The translations under genes were made by a program, and so were the position numbers. Shown piece after piece: positions 1 through 14,312 of a stretch of DNA of 64,000 bases. Positions within the stretch are counted from its first letter, which is position 1; every line of letters begins with the position of its first letter. Location of the stretch: positions 434,001-498,000 of the forward strand of contig JALJCS010000037.1 in NCBI GenBank assembly GCA_023055355.1, written 5' to 3'. The notes beneath the pieces are model-generated. The model was not told the origin of the DNA. It saw nothing but the letters and a program-made list of their open reading frames with translations, and ran no database searches. This DNA is from Agelaius tricolor (taxonomy: Eukaryota; Chordata; Aves; Passeriformes; Icteridae).

Positions 1-3000
1 GGCTGGGAACAGGAAACTCAGCCTGGGGAGTTGGAGGGGGCTTTATTTGTTATTCCACAGTTATTATTTCCAAATGCTATTATTCACAAATGTTGTTATT
101 AACCAAGTGTGGTGATTAAAATGTCTCCCCTTGCTGGACAGCCCATTCATCAGCACAGGGGTGTTTCTCCTCCAGCCTGAGGATGATGAAGGGCAGTAAC
201 TCCTATCCCACTTGGAGAAGGTTCCCCTGCCTGCTAAATCAGCTGCAGGTGTTATGGCCAGAGCTCCTGAGCAGGGAAATGAGCCCAGGCTGGCAGAGAC
301 TCCCACAGCTCCCCCAGTTTCTCATGAAGGGGGATGTGTCAGATCCTTCACTGGTTCCATTTGCTTTAAACGCAAACACTGCGAGATGTCGCTGTACTTC
401 AGAAAGTGGAGCACAGATGAAATGTACTAAAAGTGTCCCAAAAAGTCATTCAGTGATTTTTTTTTAAAGGTGTTTCTTCCTTGTCATGTCATTTATAATT
501 TAATTAGTGGCAGGTTGTCGTGCAATAACTATAAACTATAGATTTATGTACTGGAGAAAAATAGCAACTTCATTCTTAAAGCAGCAGAGCTTGCTCCCAC
601 TGAGCTGGTGGAGTTGCCATCTGCTGATGGTTCCCTGGAATGTCACCTGTTCTGTTAAGTACATTTATATAAATGAAACTGTATATCTTCATCACTTCCT
701 CCCCCTCCCACTATGATTTATTCCAGCAGGTTTTACATTTCAATAGCGTTTTCATTTCTCCAATAGAAATCTTTTGTGGATGTGAAACATGATTTTATAT
801 CTGCAAGTAGATGTTACAGTAAAAAAGTGGCAACAGCAATCAACGATAAATCATGGAAATAGCCTAGAGAAGTAAGTCTGAGAACCAAAACAAGAGCTGA
901 CAGTGGAGACATTTAAAAGCTCAGAGAGAAAAACAAGTCTTGTGAAGCCTTTTCCACATCAACAAGAATTCAGTGAGCTGGTGGAGAGGCAAGGAAGGGA
1001 AATCTGGAAATGTGGTGAAAAAACCAAAGCAAAGGCAGGCCAACCTTTGTGCCCTGCCAACACAGGGCAGTTGAGGCAGAAAATGGAGCTGCTGGTGACA
1101 AACAGGAGACTGGCACATGAACAATATCCTGCCCTGACACTCAGAAACCTGAAAAAGCAAAACTCCCCTGCTGCACTGCACTGGGGAGGACAAAACACAG
1201 AAGTGATTTAACCAGACTGGGTTCCACTGATGGATCAGTTGTCAAACCCCAGCTCCTGAGGAATACAGGCAGCACTAACACTCAGTGGGAGCCCTGAGGG
1301 CAGAGCAGGCTGGTGCTGGGACTGAAAACATCCACATCCTGGAGGGACTGATTTTCCTTAGTGTGGGCACACCAAAAAAAGCCAAAGACGCTTTTAGACA
1401 CCAAAACTACACTTTATTTGAACCCAGCCTGGAAGTTTTAGAGTTGGAGTGAGCTTAAAATAAGTTGGAAATTGGCTTCCTTGAGGCTCACTCACTGTCA
1501 GGAGCTTCCTCAGCTGCTGCCAACTCCACTCACTGCAGTTGTTTCCTGAGCAGAGTCCCTGCAGCATTTGGGCTCCTCTCACTCATGGCAAACCCTGGTG
1601 CCTTAGTGGACAGTACAGCTTTCATTGGAGAAGAATTAAATTTGGCATTAAACTCAGAAAAGTTACCCCTTCTTGGTTAAAATGAAAAATTCTGATCAAC
1701 TGGAAACATTTCTTGAAAAGCATCTAAAAAATGACACTAGAGGACATCATCTCCCCCTGAATGTGTTTTCTTCTGGAGGGAGTTTCCCTTTAAGCAGAGC
1801 ACCCAGCACCTGCCCAGCTCCCCCTGCTCTGTTCCCAGTGCTGTGACACAGAGCAGTGGCTCCCCCACCTCCCTCTGCTTGGCTTTAATGAACTATGAAC
1901 AGCCTGAAAAGAGCACGTTGGCTCTGGCAATGCAATCCCTGCTCCTAAAAACCACATCAAAGTGACTGTGCACTTGGCCTTGCCATCCCCTGCCTGCATG
2001 CAAACACAGGCTGGTGCCTCCCTGTGTCAGGATTTCACAGGACACCTCAAGGATGTTGCTGCTGAACTGAAAGGCAGTGAGGAAAACAATAAAAAAAATA
2101 AGGATGTTCACTGCTGTAGGCTCACAGAGGCAATTGTATGATTCAAGGACTCACTGAAGGTCAGCTGCTGGGAAAAAGACCTGCTAGGAAAAGCAAGCTA
2201 AAATCCCATAATTAAATGGACAATTTGCCACCTGCAAAGCTACCAGCTCGCTCTGGAGTTGGGTGATAAATGTGCAGGCTTGTGATAAGAGATAGAGGTT
2301 TGTGGTCTTCAGGGCATGGGGGATCCTCCAAGAGCCAGTGTCCAGCAGATTTTTGTTTCTGTGGGTGGGTGAGTGGTGTGGAGCAGCAAAGGAGCCCCCA
2401 GGTCCCTCAGGACTGGAGGGCAGAGAGGAAAGGGACAATGAGGAGTTTGCTGTGTGCAACCAAAGGAGGCACAGATCTCCCCTGGTGAGCAAAGGGGTTG
2501 GAAGGACTTTGACAAAGCCTGTGAAAGAAGGGCAGGGGATGAACCCAAGGCAGTGAAATCATCCTTGATGAGTGTGAATATATGACATGGTACCTGGTGT
2601 CAGTGCTGCACCAAAAGTGGAATCATTGCAAAAGAAAAAAGTATTTTTTTTTTTTTTTAATATGAGGCGTATAATTCTGGGAAAATATATATTTTGAAGA
2701 CAAACCAAACATGTGATCTTTTTTGAAACAGGGTCTAATAAAGCACTTCTGCAGCTGAGTCTTCAAGAGATGAAAAGAAATTCTGAAAATCAAGATTCAA
2801 TTCAAATGACAGAGTAAACCCAGTTTCATGTTTTCACAGGAAACTTTTGTCTTTCACCAGAAGGAGGGGGAGTTGTGAAAAATTTTCTACAGTCTCTGCC
2901 ATTAAAACGGAGTATTAAAAAAAAAGAATTAACAGCACTTCTGTTAATCATGACACCTTGAGTGTTTCCCTGTCTCATTTTGTTTTTTCATAGTACATCT

Positions 3001-6000
3001 CTTTGCCTCTAAATTTCATCTGTCTTTTCTGCCTGGACTGTAAACTCTTCACAGCAGGGACTGTTTTCTTATAATGCATTTGTCCAGCTCCTCAAATGTT
3101 GTGAACATAATGTGATGTGAATAATATATGACACTCCTCTCCTGAGCAAAAGATAAAACTCAGAAGCAAAACCAGATGATGATGGCTTTGTGATAGTGAA
3201 ACAAAATTCAAGACAAACCTCACTGCAGCATGAGGTCTCCATTGTGGCTCATGAAAGTAAAAGCCAAATGGGCTTGACTGTAACAGAGATGAGCTCTAAA
3301 TCATTGCAGGCTATGCAATTGCTGCACATAATGCTCCTAAAAAAGCCCAACCCAAACTCTCCTCCATCTAAAAGTGGAGTTCAAAATTTTATTGGAGTTA
3401 CCTCCTGCCAAGAATAGCAGAGAGCAGCCTGCACACAGCATCTGCTCACAGAGAAGGGAGCAAAACCAGCTGGGAGCAGGAGCTCACACCTCCACCTGTG
3501 ATAATGCCCCACAAAGGAGGAGACAACACAGCTTTTATAGGATATAGGTTTTATAGGAATGTCCCAGGTTTTATAGGAGTGTCTCTGTCCCTGGAATTAG
3601 GATTTCCTCCAAGGCACCAAATTCTGAGGAAAACCAAGGGATGCTTCACCTGTGTGGGTTTTTCTCTGTTCCCATCTCACACCCAGCTCCTTGTGCCCTT
3701 CCCCATCTTCATGGCTGCTCTTGTGTGAGGTTTTCTCCATGATGAGCAGCCAGCCTGGCTCCCCAGACCTCTGTCACCTTTTCACCTCCAAGAATCAGGA
3801 GAGGTCCTGCTCCATCTTCCCCTTTCTAGAAAGCAGCCTTGCTCCTGGTCCTACAGACTCCCACCTTGCTGTGCAGCCTGTCCCTTTGTGTCCAAAGGGG
3901 AACACAGGTGAGGCAGACTCAGAAATGTCTGTCTCATTGACACAATGACAGCTGGAGATAGGGAAGAATTTTTAACAAAAGATGGAGGACAAACCAGATC
4001 TCCAAATGCAGCACGGAGAGCTGTCATTTAGCAAGGATAAATGACTTCATGATACCTTAAATCTGTCCTGTTGTCTAATTCTGGAAAAAAAACCCCTGAT
4101 GACAGCTGTTCTAGAATCAGCATCTGGAAATATACAACAAAAGGAAAAAGCTTTATTAACACTGGAAATGTACTCTTAGCTTGGATTTCCTTTTCAACAC
4201 CCAGCTTGTTCATCTCACAGCTCAATGAACAGTTAACAGCACATATTTCTTCTGTTCCAGCAGCAAGTCCAGTTACTTTGGTTTCTGCTAACTGCAGACA
4301 GATGAGAGTCAGCCTTCCTGGGGAGGGGGAGAGGGGAACGGAGCTGCAGGGAGGGGATGGGAGGCATAAGGTCTCAGAAGAGAGCATGGATGAGTTTCAG
4401 CTTGGACCTGGAGGTGCTTTTGAGCCAAATGCTGCAGCTTTCCTGCTCTTTGTGCATTGTGAGCCTTTCTGCATTCAGGTGTTTTTAAACCATCCCTCAT
4501 TGTTCAGTAAGGATGCAGAACGTTGTGTCAATAGCTAAATTGTGGAATATTGCTGTGGGTTTCGTATTCTGAGCCTGTTTCCCTTTAATAGTCCAACTCA
4601 GCCTCCCCTCTGGAGACCAGGAAATGTCCTTGTCCAGTTGTGCATAGACACACCACCCATAATAAAATTTCAGATTCCCCAGTTAAAATGAAGTCAATAT
4701 TCTGTAAATAAACAAGAGGTTCCAGCTGCAAAGTACAGCTGTAAGTAAAAAGTTCACAGTTGAAGTAAAGATGTAAGGGCAGACACTTTTATTATTCATA
4801 TTCCCTAATAATTGCATTTTGCTTTTATCTTCCATCCTTTGCCACAATGTCCTGTGTTACACGTGTGTTTGAGCAATGAGAACATGGAGAAATTACCCAT
4901 CTAGTCAGGTGGGGGAAGAAGAGCAAGGCAGGTGTCCTGGAGGGTGGACTTTAAATCCACCCCTTGTCTGGGATGGTTCCAAAACCACCAGACCTGGGGA
5001 AAATCTGCTTTGTTCCAGGGATGCCAGTTGTGGATTTAGGCTCAGTCTTCAGTTCTTAGGCAGAGAGAAAATCCAAAGGGTAGAAGGTGACAAAAAGGAC
5101 CAAGAGTCTGGGGTGCCTTCTTCTGGCAATAATGTAGATTTTTTTTTTTCAATGCAAACTTTAATCAGTTTGGCAAGAAATGCTTGCTGGACACAAATGT
5201 GGGGAAAATACAGAAGATTTGAGCTGGCCTTGAAGGTGTAATCATCCTCTGGCTCAGATCCTTTCTTCTAACCCCCCCTAATTCCCTGTCAAAACTTGTG
5301 CCTTCTGTACCCTGATCTGGGAGTGTTGTTTATGGGAAAATATGAATGAACTTTTATTTTTAAATGACAGCTTCAGTCACGATCCACTGAACTATCTTCC
5401 CTTTGTCAACACAGTCTGCCTTTTCCTTTCACAGGCCAATTCTGTGGTTTTTATGTCACTAAGCTGGGAAAGAGGTGGCTAATCTCCTGTTTTTGATCAC
5501 TGAGCTGAAAGGATATGTTGCTACCACCCTACCCCTCTGTTACAGCGACCTTTGACTGCAGTTCTGTGCAGATGATGGGATTCAGCCTCGTGTGGGAATT
5601 GGGAAAGTTAATATTTTTTTCTAAACATTAATTCCTCACACATTTCCCCCAGGAAGAGAGAGAAAAAAGAAGAGGCACTTAGCATTCAGGAGTGAAAAAA
5701 AAAAAGAAAAAAAAGATGAAATCTAATGAATTCTTTTCCCTCTCGGGGGTTAGAGAACAGTTCAACATTTCTGATTAAGGACAAGAGAAAGGTGGCCTTG
5801 TGCCACGGTGCTGCCCTTCTCACACAGGAGTGTTCTACATGCTGCAGGATAATCAAGAGAATAACAACAGCAGCAGCAGGCAAGAGCTTTGGACTTGTCA
5901 TCTGCCTGGGCTCCATGCAGTTAGGTCTCAGTAAAGATGACTTGTTAAAAATCTAACTAACGTATCAAGGCTCATTGGGTTTCGCTAAGCTCCTACCTCT

Positions 6001-7017
6001 GTAATCACCATTTACCAAATTAGAATAGGGGGAAAATGAGCCACTTCATCTCTGTGTCATATAATGAACTTTTTTGTGTGTACCAGAGAGGGTGATTGCC
6101 GCTAGGTATAATTATTATAATAAAGATCAGTACAAACTCAAGTTAAAAAGAAATTGTAGTTATTGAGGCCACCAGTGCGACTCGAATGGAGCCAGTGCCT
6201 GTGTCGTGCACAGATGAGTCCAATCCACTGATCTCAACCATTTTAACATCCCAGGAAAGCCAGAGCAATGGTCCTGCCCAGTGTTTGCTCATCTGTCTAA
6301 TGTAATTCAGATTATTGATTCTATTTGATGTGAAATCCACTGATTTCACTCAATGTAATCAAATCAATTAATCCCATCAACTCCAGTCCAATCCATGTGC
6401 ACAATCTAGTACATCTGACAGTGATCAGCTGGCAGGCACAGAACAAGACAGGCACAGAGATAAATAATAAAAATCAATAGTTTTATAAATAACACCTACA
6501 GTGTGCTGGGTGTTTTGCACACAGCTGTAAAAAGCAAGCAGCTTGATGTTCAGCCCATATGCATTTTGCAGATACACCAAAGTTAGTGACTGGTTTGTGC
6601 ATTTTTAGGTTGGCTGGGGTTCCTTTTCCCAAGTTTTTAGGATATGGCCGGTTAGGGTAGCTCAAAACGGCCTTTGGGATAAATTTTGAAAATAATTCTT
6701 ATATGGTTCATAAGGGACTTTGAGATGCACCTGTGAAAGGAACTGAGTAAAGTTGGTGTTATCCATGTTCTCTTGCCCTTTAACACTGATGAACACCTTC
6801 TTCCTCAGCATTAATAGGAAATCCTTTATTTCAGAACAGAACATTTCACAGATGAAGGGAGAATTGTGCTTTATAACAGACTTGAGGAGTTCATTGAACA
6901 GGCTGTGGTTATTTTCTGATTGAGGAGAGGAAAGCACCCAGAGTTAAAGAGATCTACCACTCATCTACCTCTCCACTGCTTCCTGGACACATGAGAGTCT
7001 TAAACACAAGCACCATA
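1..7017. other. Non-coding unique sequence, no gene seen
   Basis: No exon, RNA gene or recognised transposon could be supported here. Open frames reach at most 155 codons (4071-4538) and show no recognisable domain. Local features are a T15 run at 2644-2658, three imperfect copies of a short ttttatagga motif between 3532 and 3578, and a low-GC block at about 5940-6130. Diverged repeats below my recognition limit may be present. Confidence 0.6.
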
Positions 7018-7043
7018 AACAACAACAACAACAACAACAACAA
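7018..7043. repeat. (AAC)n microsatellite
   Basis: An uninterrupted run of about 8.7 AAC units. It sits in otherwise unique sequence and is not obviously the tail of a retroelement, since no CR1 or SINE body precedes it on either strand. Confidence 0.95.
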
Positions 7044-10000
7044 ATCCTGGAGGAGCCTTTTAAAGTTGGTGCAGAGAGCAAAGTGCACCTGTAGTGCTGC
7101 AAACTGACCTGGCCTAAGACCCTGGCTCCACACACTGCTTAAAAAAATTCTTCTATATAAAATAGAGTCTCAGTATAAAAAAGAAGACAGAAGTAGACAG
7201 AATAGCCATGCTATAAACCAGTCACAATTCCATTAGAAGCCTGTTCTCTTGTTCCTTTCAGAGTATCTTTCCTTTAACTCAGTGTTTAATAATATTATGT
7301 GCTGATAAAAGATCAGGGAAGTGGCAGCTGTACTCCAGCTTGCAATCTCCTCAGAGGGTATTGGTGCTGCTGCCCCTGGTATTCCATCTGCTTCTTTCCC
7401 GTTTGTTCCATGCTGCAGTGCTGGAGATATTTGAGGTTAACATCTCAGATAACCTACAAGAACGTGGGAAAAGAGAATCCTGTCCCTGTGCAATGCAGGA
7501 GAACAGGCCAGGTCCAAATGAGAGGCTCCCAAGGGACAGAAAATAAAGTAAAGGCTGTGTGGTTCAAATTTTCTGTCACCTCTTTGGCTCCACTGAAAAT
7601 CCATGGACTTGATAAACCTTGCTGCAATTTTCTTTCAGATCCAGGACTCCCAAATCACTGCTGTCCTTCAGTTCCTTTGTGTGTCCTTCAGTTTTTCTGT
7701 TTTACCCATGTGGACGTGCAGCATTTTTGCTCATGTTTTTTTAATTATATTTTATAATAAGGTCAAGAAATTATGTATTCTGGCCTTGATGGGAAGAGTG
7801 TCTCAGACTCATTGTTGCAAATTGTTGTGAATTAGGGTGATACCAATGCTAATTGTCTTTTCCTTGCTTCACTGACTCTTTAAATAATTGCCCTCCTCCT
7901 TGGCCACTTTTTTCCTTGCACCTCTGAGAAATTTGCACCTCAACTCTTATCAGTCTCTTTCCACCCAACCAATGTAAAGTACATTGTGGCCACTAAATCC
8001 AATTAATCCTCCCAGCCCTCCCCAGTGAATAAAATTAGTTACATTTTCCAGCTGGGTGGCCAGGGGTGCAGGCAGCTTTCCCAGCCATGGCTGCATTATC
8101 TCTCCTCCTCTGAAAACCTGACCTGCCTCGTGAGCAGTTGGGTCTTTGGAGGAATGAGGGACTTCAGCTGCAGGGAAACTCAGGGTGAGGGATGGATTGG
8201 AATATCACAGGGAAAAATGAGTGTTTTGGTGATGCCCAGTGCTGAGTTTGACTGAGTAGTTCTGTCCCCTGTGAGGGCTGATAGGATCCATCCACATCCC
8301 ATCTTCAAACACACACAGAGAGCACCCACCTGCAAGGGCCAGCTCAAAAAAATAAACACAAAAGATCCCTTTTATCTACCACTCCCACTTTTATAATAAT
8401 GTTGCTCTATCTTTTTCCACAGGACTGCACATCCTTTGCAAGATGAGTGGAAAATGAGGTGTTGAGCTTTCATTCAAACAAGTGGCTTTGCTCGTTTCAG
8501 ATCCTCAATATTGGATGCAATAGCTGCTTGCAAGTGAGCTGAAGGATTTTTTTTCTCCTTAAAAAATAAAAGTTAGTCCCCATGACCTGCAGACAACTTT
8601 CTCAGTTTCTGTGTCTTGAGTATATTCAAGTTTGATTTTTAAAAACTTTCCCAAGCGATTAGAAGTCATTGTGGGCTAATCAACCAAGAAATTTAAACAT
8701 AAAGTTTGCTGAAATCTCTCCTTAAAGTACAGCTAGAGCATATTTCACTTTTATTGCTCTGAAATATTTACATATATTTCAAGTACAAAGATCCAGATTC
8801 TCTGCTGGCCCAAATCCAGGTAATGTTTCTGCCTTTATTATGATACACAACTTGGGGCTTGGCCCTCTATTTTATGGTCAGTCCTCTTTTATCACAATAT
8901 TCTCTATTTTGCACAAATCTTCCAGTGGATGAAAGGGATGGGAGATGGCTGAGTACAACCCAGTGAGGTTCCAGATCCCCTGGGTGTGTTATTATGTTAT
9001 GATTACTTTTGTTTGGAAAGCTGAGTGAACGAAATGCATGAACTCCAGAAAGGGGGAACTTTGGCTTTGGAGATATTTAACCTACTGGAAACCATTCCAG
9101 TCTCACTGAATCAAATAAGACTTTATAATGAATAAATGCTTGCAGGGTACGTAACAGCTTCTGTTGTACAGCATGAAAAAAAAGGGAAAAAGTGCTTTTG
9201 ATACCTTTGTGACAACTTTAATTCAAGCAAGGAGTGCTCTGCATCATCCAGCACAAATTTCTAACTCAACCATGCACTGGACCATGCTGATAAAACAATT
9301 ACATGGGAGTGTTCATGTGTGGAGACAGGACTGCTCAACAAAATCAGTGGAGGAATTTGACTGGGCTCGTGGAAGGCAGAAAAGTGTTGCTCCAGTTAAT
9401 GCACTGCCCTGCTCGTGAGTTTATTAGCCTTAATGGGTGCAGGAAAAACAAAATTTAAGTGGGAATGGAATGGCCTAACAAAGATGCCTTTCTGTTCTCC
9501 ATCCCCCTGTGCACAGGTGGAATCACCCCATCCATGTGGAGCAGCTGTGCTTGGGTGATGCTCAGAGTTTTTGGGAACATGTGAATGTGGAGCACTATCA
9601 GCTCCAAAGAGCTTCATTTATGTTGTTCATGCATTAAATGATACCACACTCACCTAGGAATAGTTCAGGGCATGCATAATTTATTTGTAGCCAAACCCCA
9701 AAGGGAGCAGTAGGAAGATGGATGAGAGTTCTTTCATGGCATTAGCGTGGATTTGCTCAGCTGTTCCTGAATCATCTCATGAAGCTTCATCTCAGCTAAA
9801 TGCTTGGCTGCAGGCACGTGGGATACAGGAACACTGCACTACACATGCTACAATCCATAAAACATTTTCTGCTATTTGGAAACTAAATCCTATAGTTCAA
9901 AAGGCCAAAATCCACAAAACCTTCAATTTGTCAGGGGAAGACAAGCAGATGAGACTGAGGCAATCAGTAGGTTCTCAGATTTCTGCCACAAAAAGAGAGA

Positions 10001-11223
10001 ATTGGTTATTTCTTTTGCTTCAGAAAGAGCAATTCTCATGTTTTAAATTAAGCCTGCAATTAGAGAATTAATTGGCCTGATCTTTGCTTTCCATCACCCC
10101 AAATGGACAGGTGCTCAGAGGTCTGTTCTCAGGAAAAACACAATATGAAGAGGAAAACCACAATATGAGTAAAGCAGAGCAGGGATATCAGAGGAAGGTG
10201 GCCACAAGCACCACCACCTCTGGCACTCAGCATGAACTTCAGCAGGACCCTCCTGCTGGGCCCCCACACAGAGCATTGGGTGCCCTGGTGTGGATTTGTC
10301 TCTGTGTGAGTTCCCCACAGCAACCAGTGGTGGAGCTTGTGGAGAAATGATGGTGGGATGACAGGGGGTGGATTACAACTGTGAACAGCAAGGGCTTTTC
10401 ATTCCTTTCATCCTGCCAGACATGCTGTCCCTATTAAAAGCTAATGTTGGAAAATCATCTGTTTCTCTTAAGCTCTCTTTGAATCTGGTGGCTGGAGCAG
10501 TAAATGTGGTTTGTGCAGTGGCTGGGGGGGATGAGCTCCTGCTGCTGTGGTCAGTGGGAAGGCCATGTGCTAATTGTTTACAAGCCCCCCCCAATCCAGT
10601 GCATTCATTTAAATAGGATTCCTTGTCCTCTCTGTTCGAGTGCTCTGTATCTCAGGCTATCTCCTTGATAATCCTTTTTAGATTAGTGTCAGACCCCAGA
10701 TGAAATCCTCGCTCATTCTCTTGCCACGTTTACCAGGCTGATTTCCAGCACTGTTTCATATGGATTAGGCAGAGCAACTTAGTGCTCATATGTTTTTCAG
10801 TGCATCTCAGTACCTCATGAAATTACATTATAGATTCACTGTATAAATAGAAGACTGAACACAATTACAGTCCAAAAGCCCCAAAGCGCAGGACTAGAAT
10901 CTGAAAGTAGATGTGACCAGATCTTGCTGTGTGCAAATATCTCAAAATAAATTGGTTGCACACTTGTGTATTTATTCTCTGTTTTTTAAGTTTCCTTTTA
11001 TTTTTATTTTACAGGAAAATAAGCTTTTTTTCACAGTTGGGCAGAAAGAGGAGGGAAGGCAGGTGCACATTGCCATTATGGCCAGGTCAAACCAAGGGTG
11101 TCAGTGGTTCAACCCACCTAGGACATAAACCAGACTTCATAAAGGCCACTCAAAGTGAACTTCCCATTGCTTTTCAAGGTCATGGCATTTTAATCACAGC
11201 TGTTATCACCACTGCCTCATAGA
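7044..11223. other. Non-coding unique sequence, no gene seen
   Basis: AT-rich unique sequence with scattered short open frames (up to 152 codons at 7299-7757) and no recognisable domain, splice-bounded exon or RNA gene. No interspersed repeat was recognised. Confidence 0.55.
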
Positions 11224-11285
11224 AAAAATTGGGTTGAAAGGGATATTTGGGTCGTGTCATCCAACCAGCTCAAAGCAGGGTCAAT
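11224..11285 (-). mobile_element. CR1 LINE relic (3' end, short)
   Basis: A roughly 60-bp stretch reads, on the minus strand, like the 3' untranslated end of a CR1 LINE. It keeps the gggttgaaaggga block, the catccaacc block and the gctcaaagcagggtca block in the order expected for a minus-strand copy. Sequence on either side is not recognisable as CR1, so this is an old, heavily truncated fragment. The call rests on three short conserved blocks only. Confidence 0.6.
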
Positions 11286-14157
11286 TTTGAAATAAATTCC
11301 GTCCACAGGAGGATTAAACTGGCTGAAGTGCTGTAGACACAGGGTGAATCATCACTGGAGAGAGTCACTGGGCTTTTTATTGCTGGTAAATAGAAAAGGT
11401 TTGCAAAGGAAATGAATAATATTGGGGTGTGCATGCCTGAGCACACAGGAGGTCACACTGCTGGTGGAAAGCTGGGGTTTGTGTCAGGCAGGATTGTGCT
11501 GACAGATCCATATGTTTGAACTGCTAATTGATATTTGAAATTCCATTGCTGAAGATCATTTGGCTTCCAGTTGTTGCTAGAAACACAGGCTTCTCCCATT
11601 GATGAATATAGCTCCCTGAGTGGAGATTAGCAGAGACAGCTATGGTTGGGCCTGTAGGTGAATGGATTACCCTTGATTTAATAAGAAGTAACAGGCCATT
11701 ATTTCCAAAGCTACAGGATGGAAAATGACATCTGGATTCTGGATGTAAACATTATTTATCATGTCGGGTGCTTTGCTGCTCTTGCCAGTAGCCCATGCTC
11801 TGCTGAGGCTGTTCTTTCTAGGGCAAATGAATGGTGAGTGCAGCGTGGATTTATTCAGATTTATCTGTTGCATCTGAGTTCTGTGTGAATTGGCTCAGCC
11901 TGGAGCTGGGCATGGCTGGTTCTGTGGCCAGGGTGATGGGACAGGCCCTCAGCTGGTGTCAGGTGGCACTTTAGGAGCTCTCCCATCCTGGGCTGACTTC
12001 TCCTGCCAATCCCCATCCAGAAATATCAGGATCAAAAGCAAAATGAGATGAGAGAAGCTGCCAAGCTGGTGCTCTGTGTCATGGCTGTGGTGAGCAAAGG
12101 ACTAAATGACTTTGCTAGTACATACAAAGGGGTTTCTGCTTTTTTGGAAGAATGAAAGGGTTGGAAGATATGGCCATAAATCTCCCCAGGGTGTGTTTGC
12201 ACTGAGCACCCAGTGAGCTTATTGTGCTGAATGTTTTGAGTAATTTCTGTTCAGCCCAATAGCTGGAAGGCCTCGAGATGGTAGATCACATTATATGGCA
12301 TTTTTTGCACATATTTCTAACCTCACATAATGGTAAATTAAATCGGGGCAAACCTTTCCATGTTCAATGGGAGCTAAAAGTCTTTAGAATCTACCCTAGC
12401 TTGAATAATCTAAGAAATTCACCACAAGATGTGGCTGATTCTTCTGCTCTGTTAAAAAGAAAATTCTTTAATAATATTGAATTGTTGAAACAAGTAATTT
12501 TATTCTTGCTTTCTTCACTACCATGCAAAAAGTTAAATGATACATTGACTTAATGAAATTATTTCTCCTTCATTTCTTCTCTTTTGAGTGCAAATTCAGG
12601 AATAAAATAGAGAGAATAGGGGATAAAGGATGGAAACCCATACAGACAGCAGGTGCAGAAGTGGAAACAAAACATTGTGCAGGACTTTTCCAATAATAAT
12701 TAAGAATATTCTGCAAATGAAACAAATATATTTTACATTTCTACAACTGCATATTTTCAAGAGGTCATAGAAAATTTTTGAAGCTGGATCTATTATGAAA
12801 TGAAATGCTGAGTGGTATCCTGAAAGTGACATTCTGCAAGAATATCCTGCTGCTGTGGCTCTCCCTTCCTGAGGCAGATCAATCAGCCTCTCTGTTAAAG
12901 TGTGTTTTGTGCTGGGTTAATTTTGTGCCCACTGGCAGTTTGTGACTTCAGGCTTTGGTGCTGGGCAGAGCAGAGGAGTTGGGAGGAGATTTTTACCCAG
13001 CTCTGTTCCTTGTCTCAGCGGACGAGAAGTGCTGAGTGACTCATTCCTGGGTATGATTTCCCACAGGCTCTGCCTGTGAGGGATGGTCAGGAATTACAGG
13101 TGCTTCAGGAGCTTTTTGCTCATGGGTGATGAGCCCTGCATGTGGGAGCCCTGCAATTCCAAGCACGACTGTTCCCATTGCACAGAAACACATCCCTGAA
13201 CACCCAAATGCCTCCAGACTGAAATAATTTATAACAGCACAAGCTTGTGCCCCCTCCCCCTACAAATATTACTGTCTCTGTGTAGTAATGAATTCATTGA
13301 TTTTACCATTTTTTATCAAATCAGTTGTTTCAGAGATAAATGTCCTTCATTTGCAGTTATTAAATCTGCCATGTCTAGGACAGCCATTGGAATAATTGTC
13401 TAGCGTGGACAGAAAAAAAATTATCTTTGTCCTCCTGCTGGTTGATTTAATATCCAGTGTCCTTCTCTTGGTGACAGTCTGAAAGGTAAGATCTTAAAAC
13501 TCACCCAAGATAAGATGAGCTGAAACCAAGAACGATCTCATGGGACTGGAGAAAGAACTCTGGCTCTTCCAACAGAATGAGAACTCTTTGGCCACAAGGT
13601 CAGAACAGAGTGGCAAAATTCTGCTGCACACTTCAGGAGCAAACCCAGTTTGTTTTGCTGTTCCCTTCAGCCTGGGATGGGGCAGCAGGAGAAAAGAGCT
13701 GCCTAAGGAGTGACAGAGCCATGTGCACAGTGATGGAGGGAAATGTCCCTTCTGAGCAAGCCCCAGTTCCACATTGTTAACCTCTTGCTGTTGTCGAACA
13801 GTTGGAAGCTGAATGTTGCAAATTAAAATTACTTCCTTGGCTAGCCAGAACAATCCTTCATCTCTTCAAGGCTCTGATCCTTCCTGGTGCAGGCACAGGG
13901 AGCTCTGCAGGGACAGTGAGCTCTGGTTAATGAGGCTGGGAGCACACTCACACCGTGGTCCCAGGGCTGTGCAGATTGCCTTGGATGCTCTGAGTTCCTG
14001 TGTCCCACCCCACTGGCATCCCCACAGAGGGTTCAGCCTGCAGGGCTGGGAGCAGTCAGAGACTGTGGGAGGCTCTGAGGCACACCCCAGAGAAGGAAAT
14101 CCCTTAACCCTGCTCACTCTGAGCCTTTCCCTACCTTGCAATGCTATTGTATTTGCA
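11286..14157. other. Non-coding unique sequence, no gene seen
   Basis: No coding or RNA gene recognised. Open frames are at most 144 codons (13813-14247) and overlap the LTR fragment at 14.2 kb. The sequence is AT-rich and unremarkable apart from short A and T runs. Confidence 0.55.
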
Positions 14158-14312
14158 GGGGATGCCCTGATGAAGGCAGGAATGATGAATCTGACTCCAT
14201 GTTCTCAGAAGGCTAATTTATCATTTTATGATACTATATTATATTAAAGAATGCTATACTAACTATACTAAAGAATACACAAAGGATACTTACAGAAGGC
14301 TCTTGTTAGAGC
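14158..14312 (-). mobile_element. LTR fragment, family A (3' part), minus strand
   Basis: This is the reverse complement of the 3' third of the LTR seen at 27.2, 30.4 and 57.5 kb. The shared blocks, read on the plus strand here, are gaatctgactccatgttct, cagaaggctaattta, the AT-rich ttttatgatactatatta block and aagaata...ggatacttacagaa. Similarity to the 27.2-kb copy is high across the block. It stops at about 14312, where the other copies continue, so this is a truncated LTR. The promoter part (CCAAT box) of the family is absent. Confidence 0.8.

Noticed and set aside
4071..4538. 155-codon frame
   Set aside because: No recognisable domain or conservation cue; plausible by chance.
11104..11115. 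ggttcaaccc, resembling a tRNA B box
   Set aside because: No A box at the right distance and no cloverleaf could be drawn.
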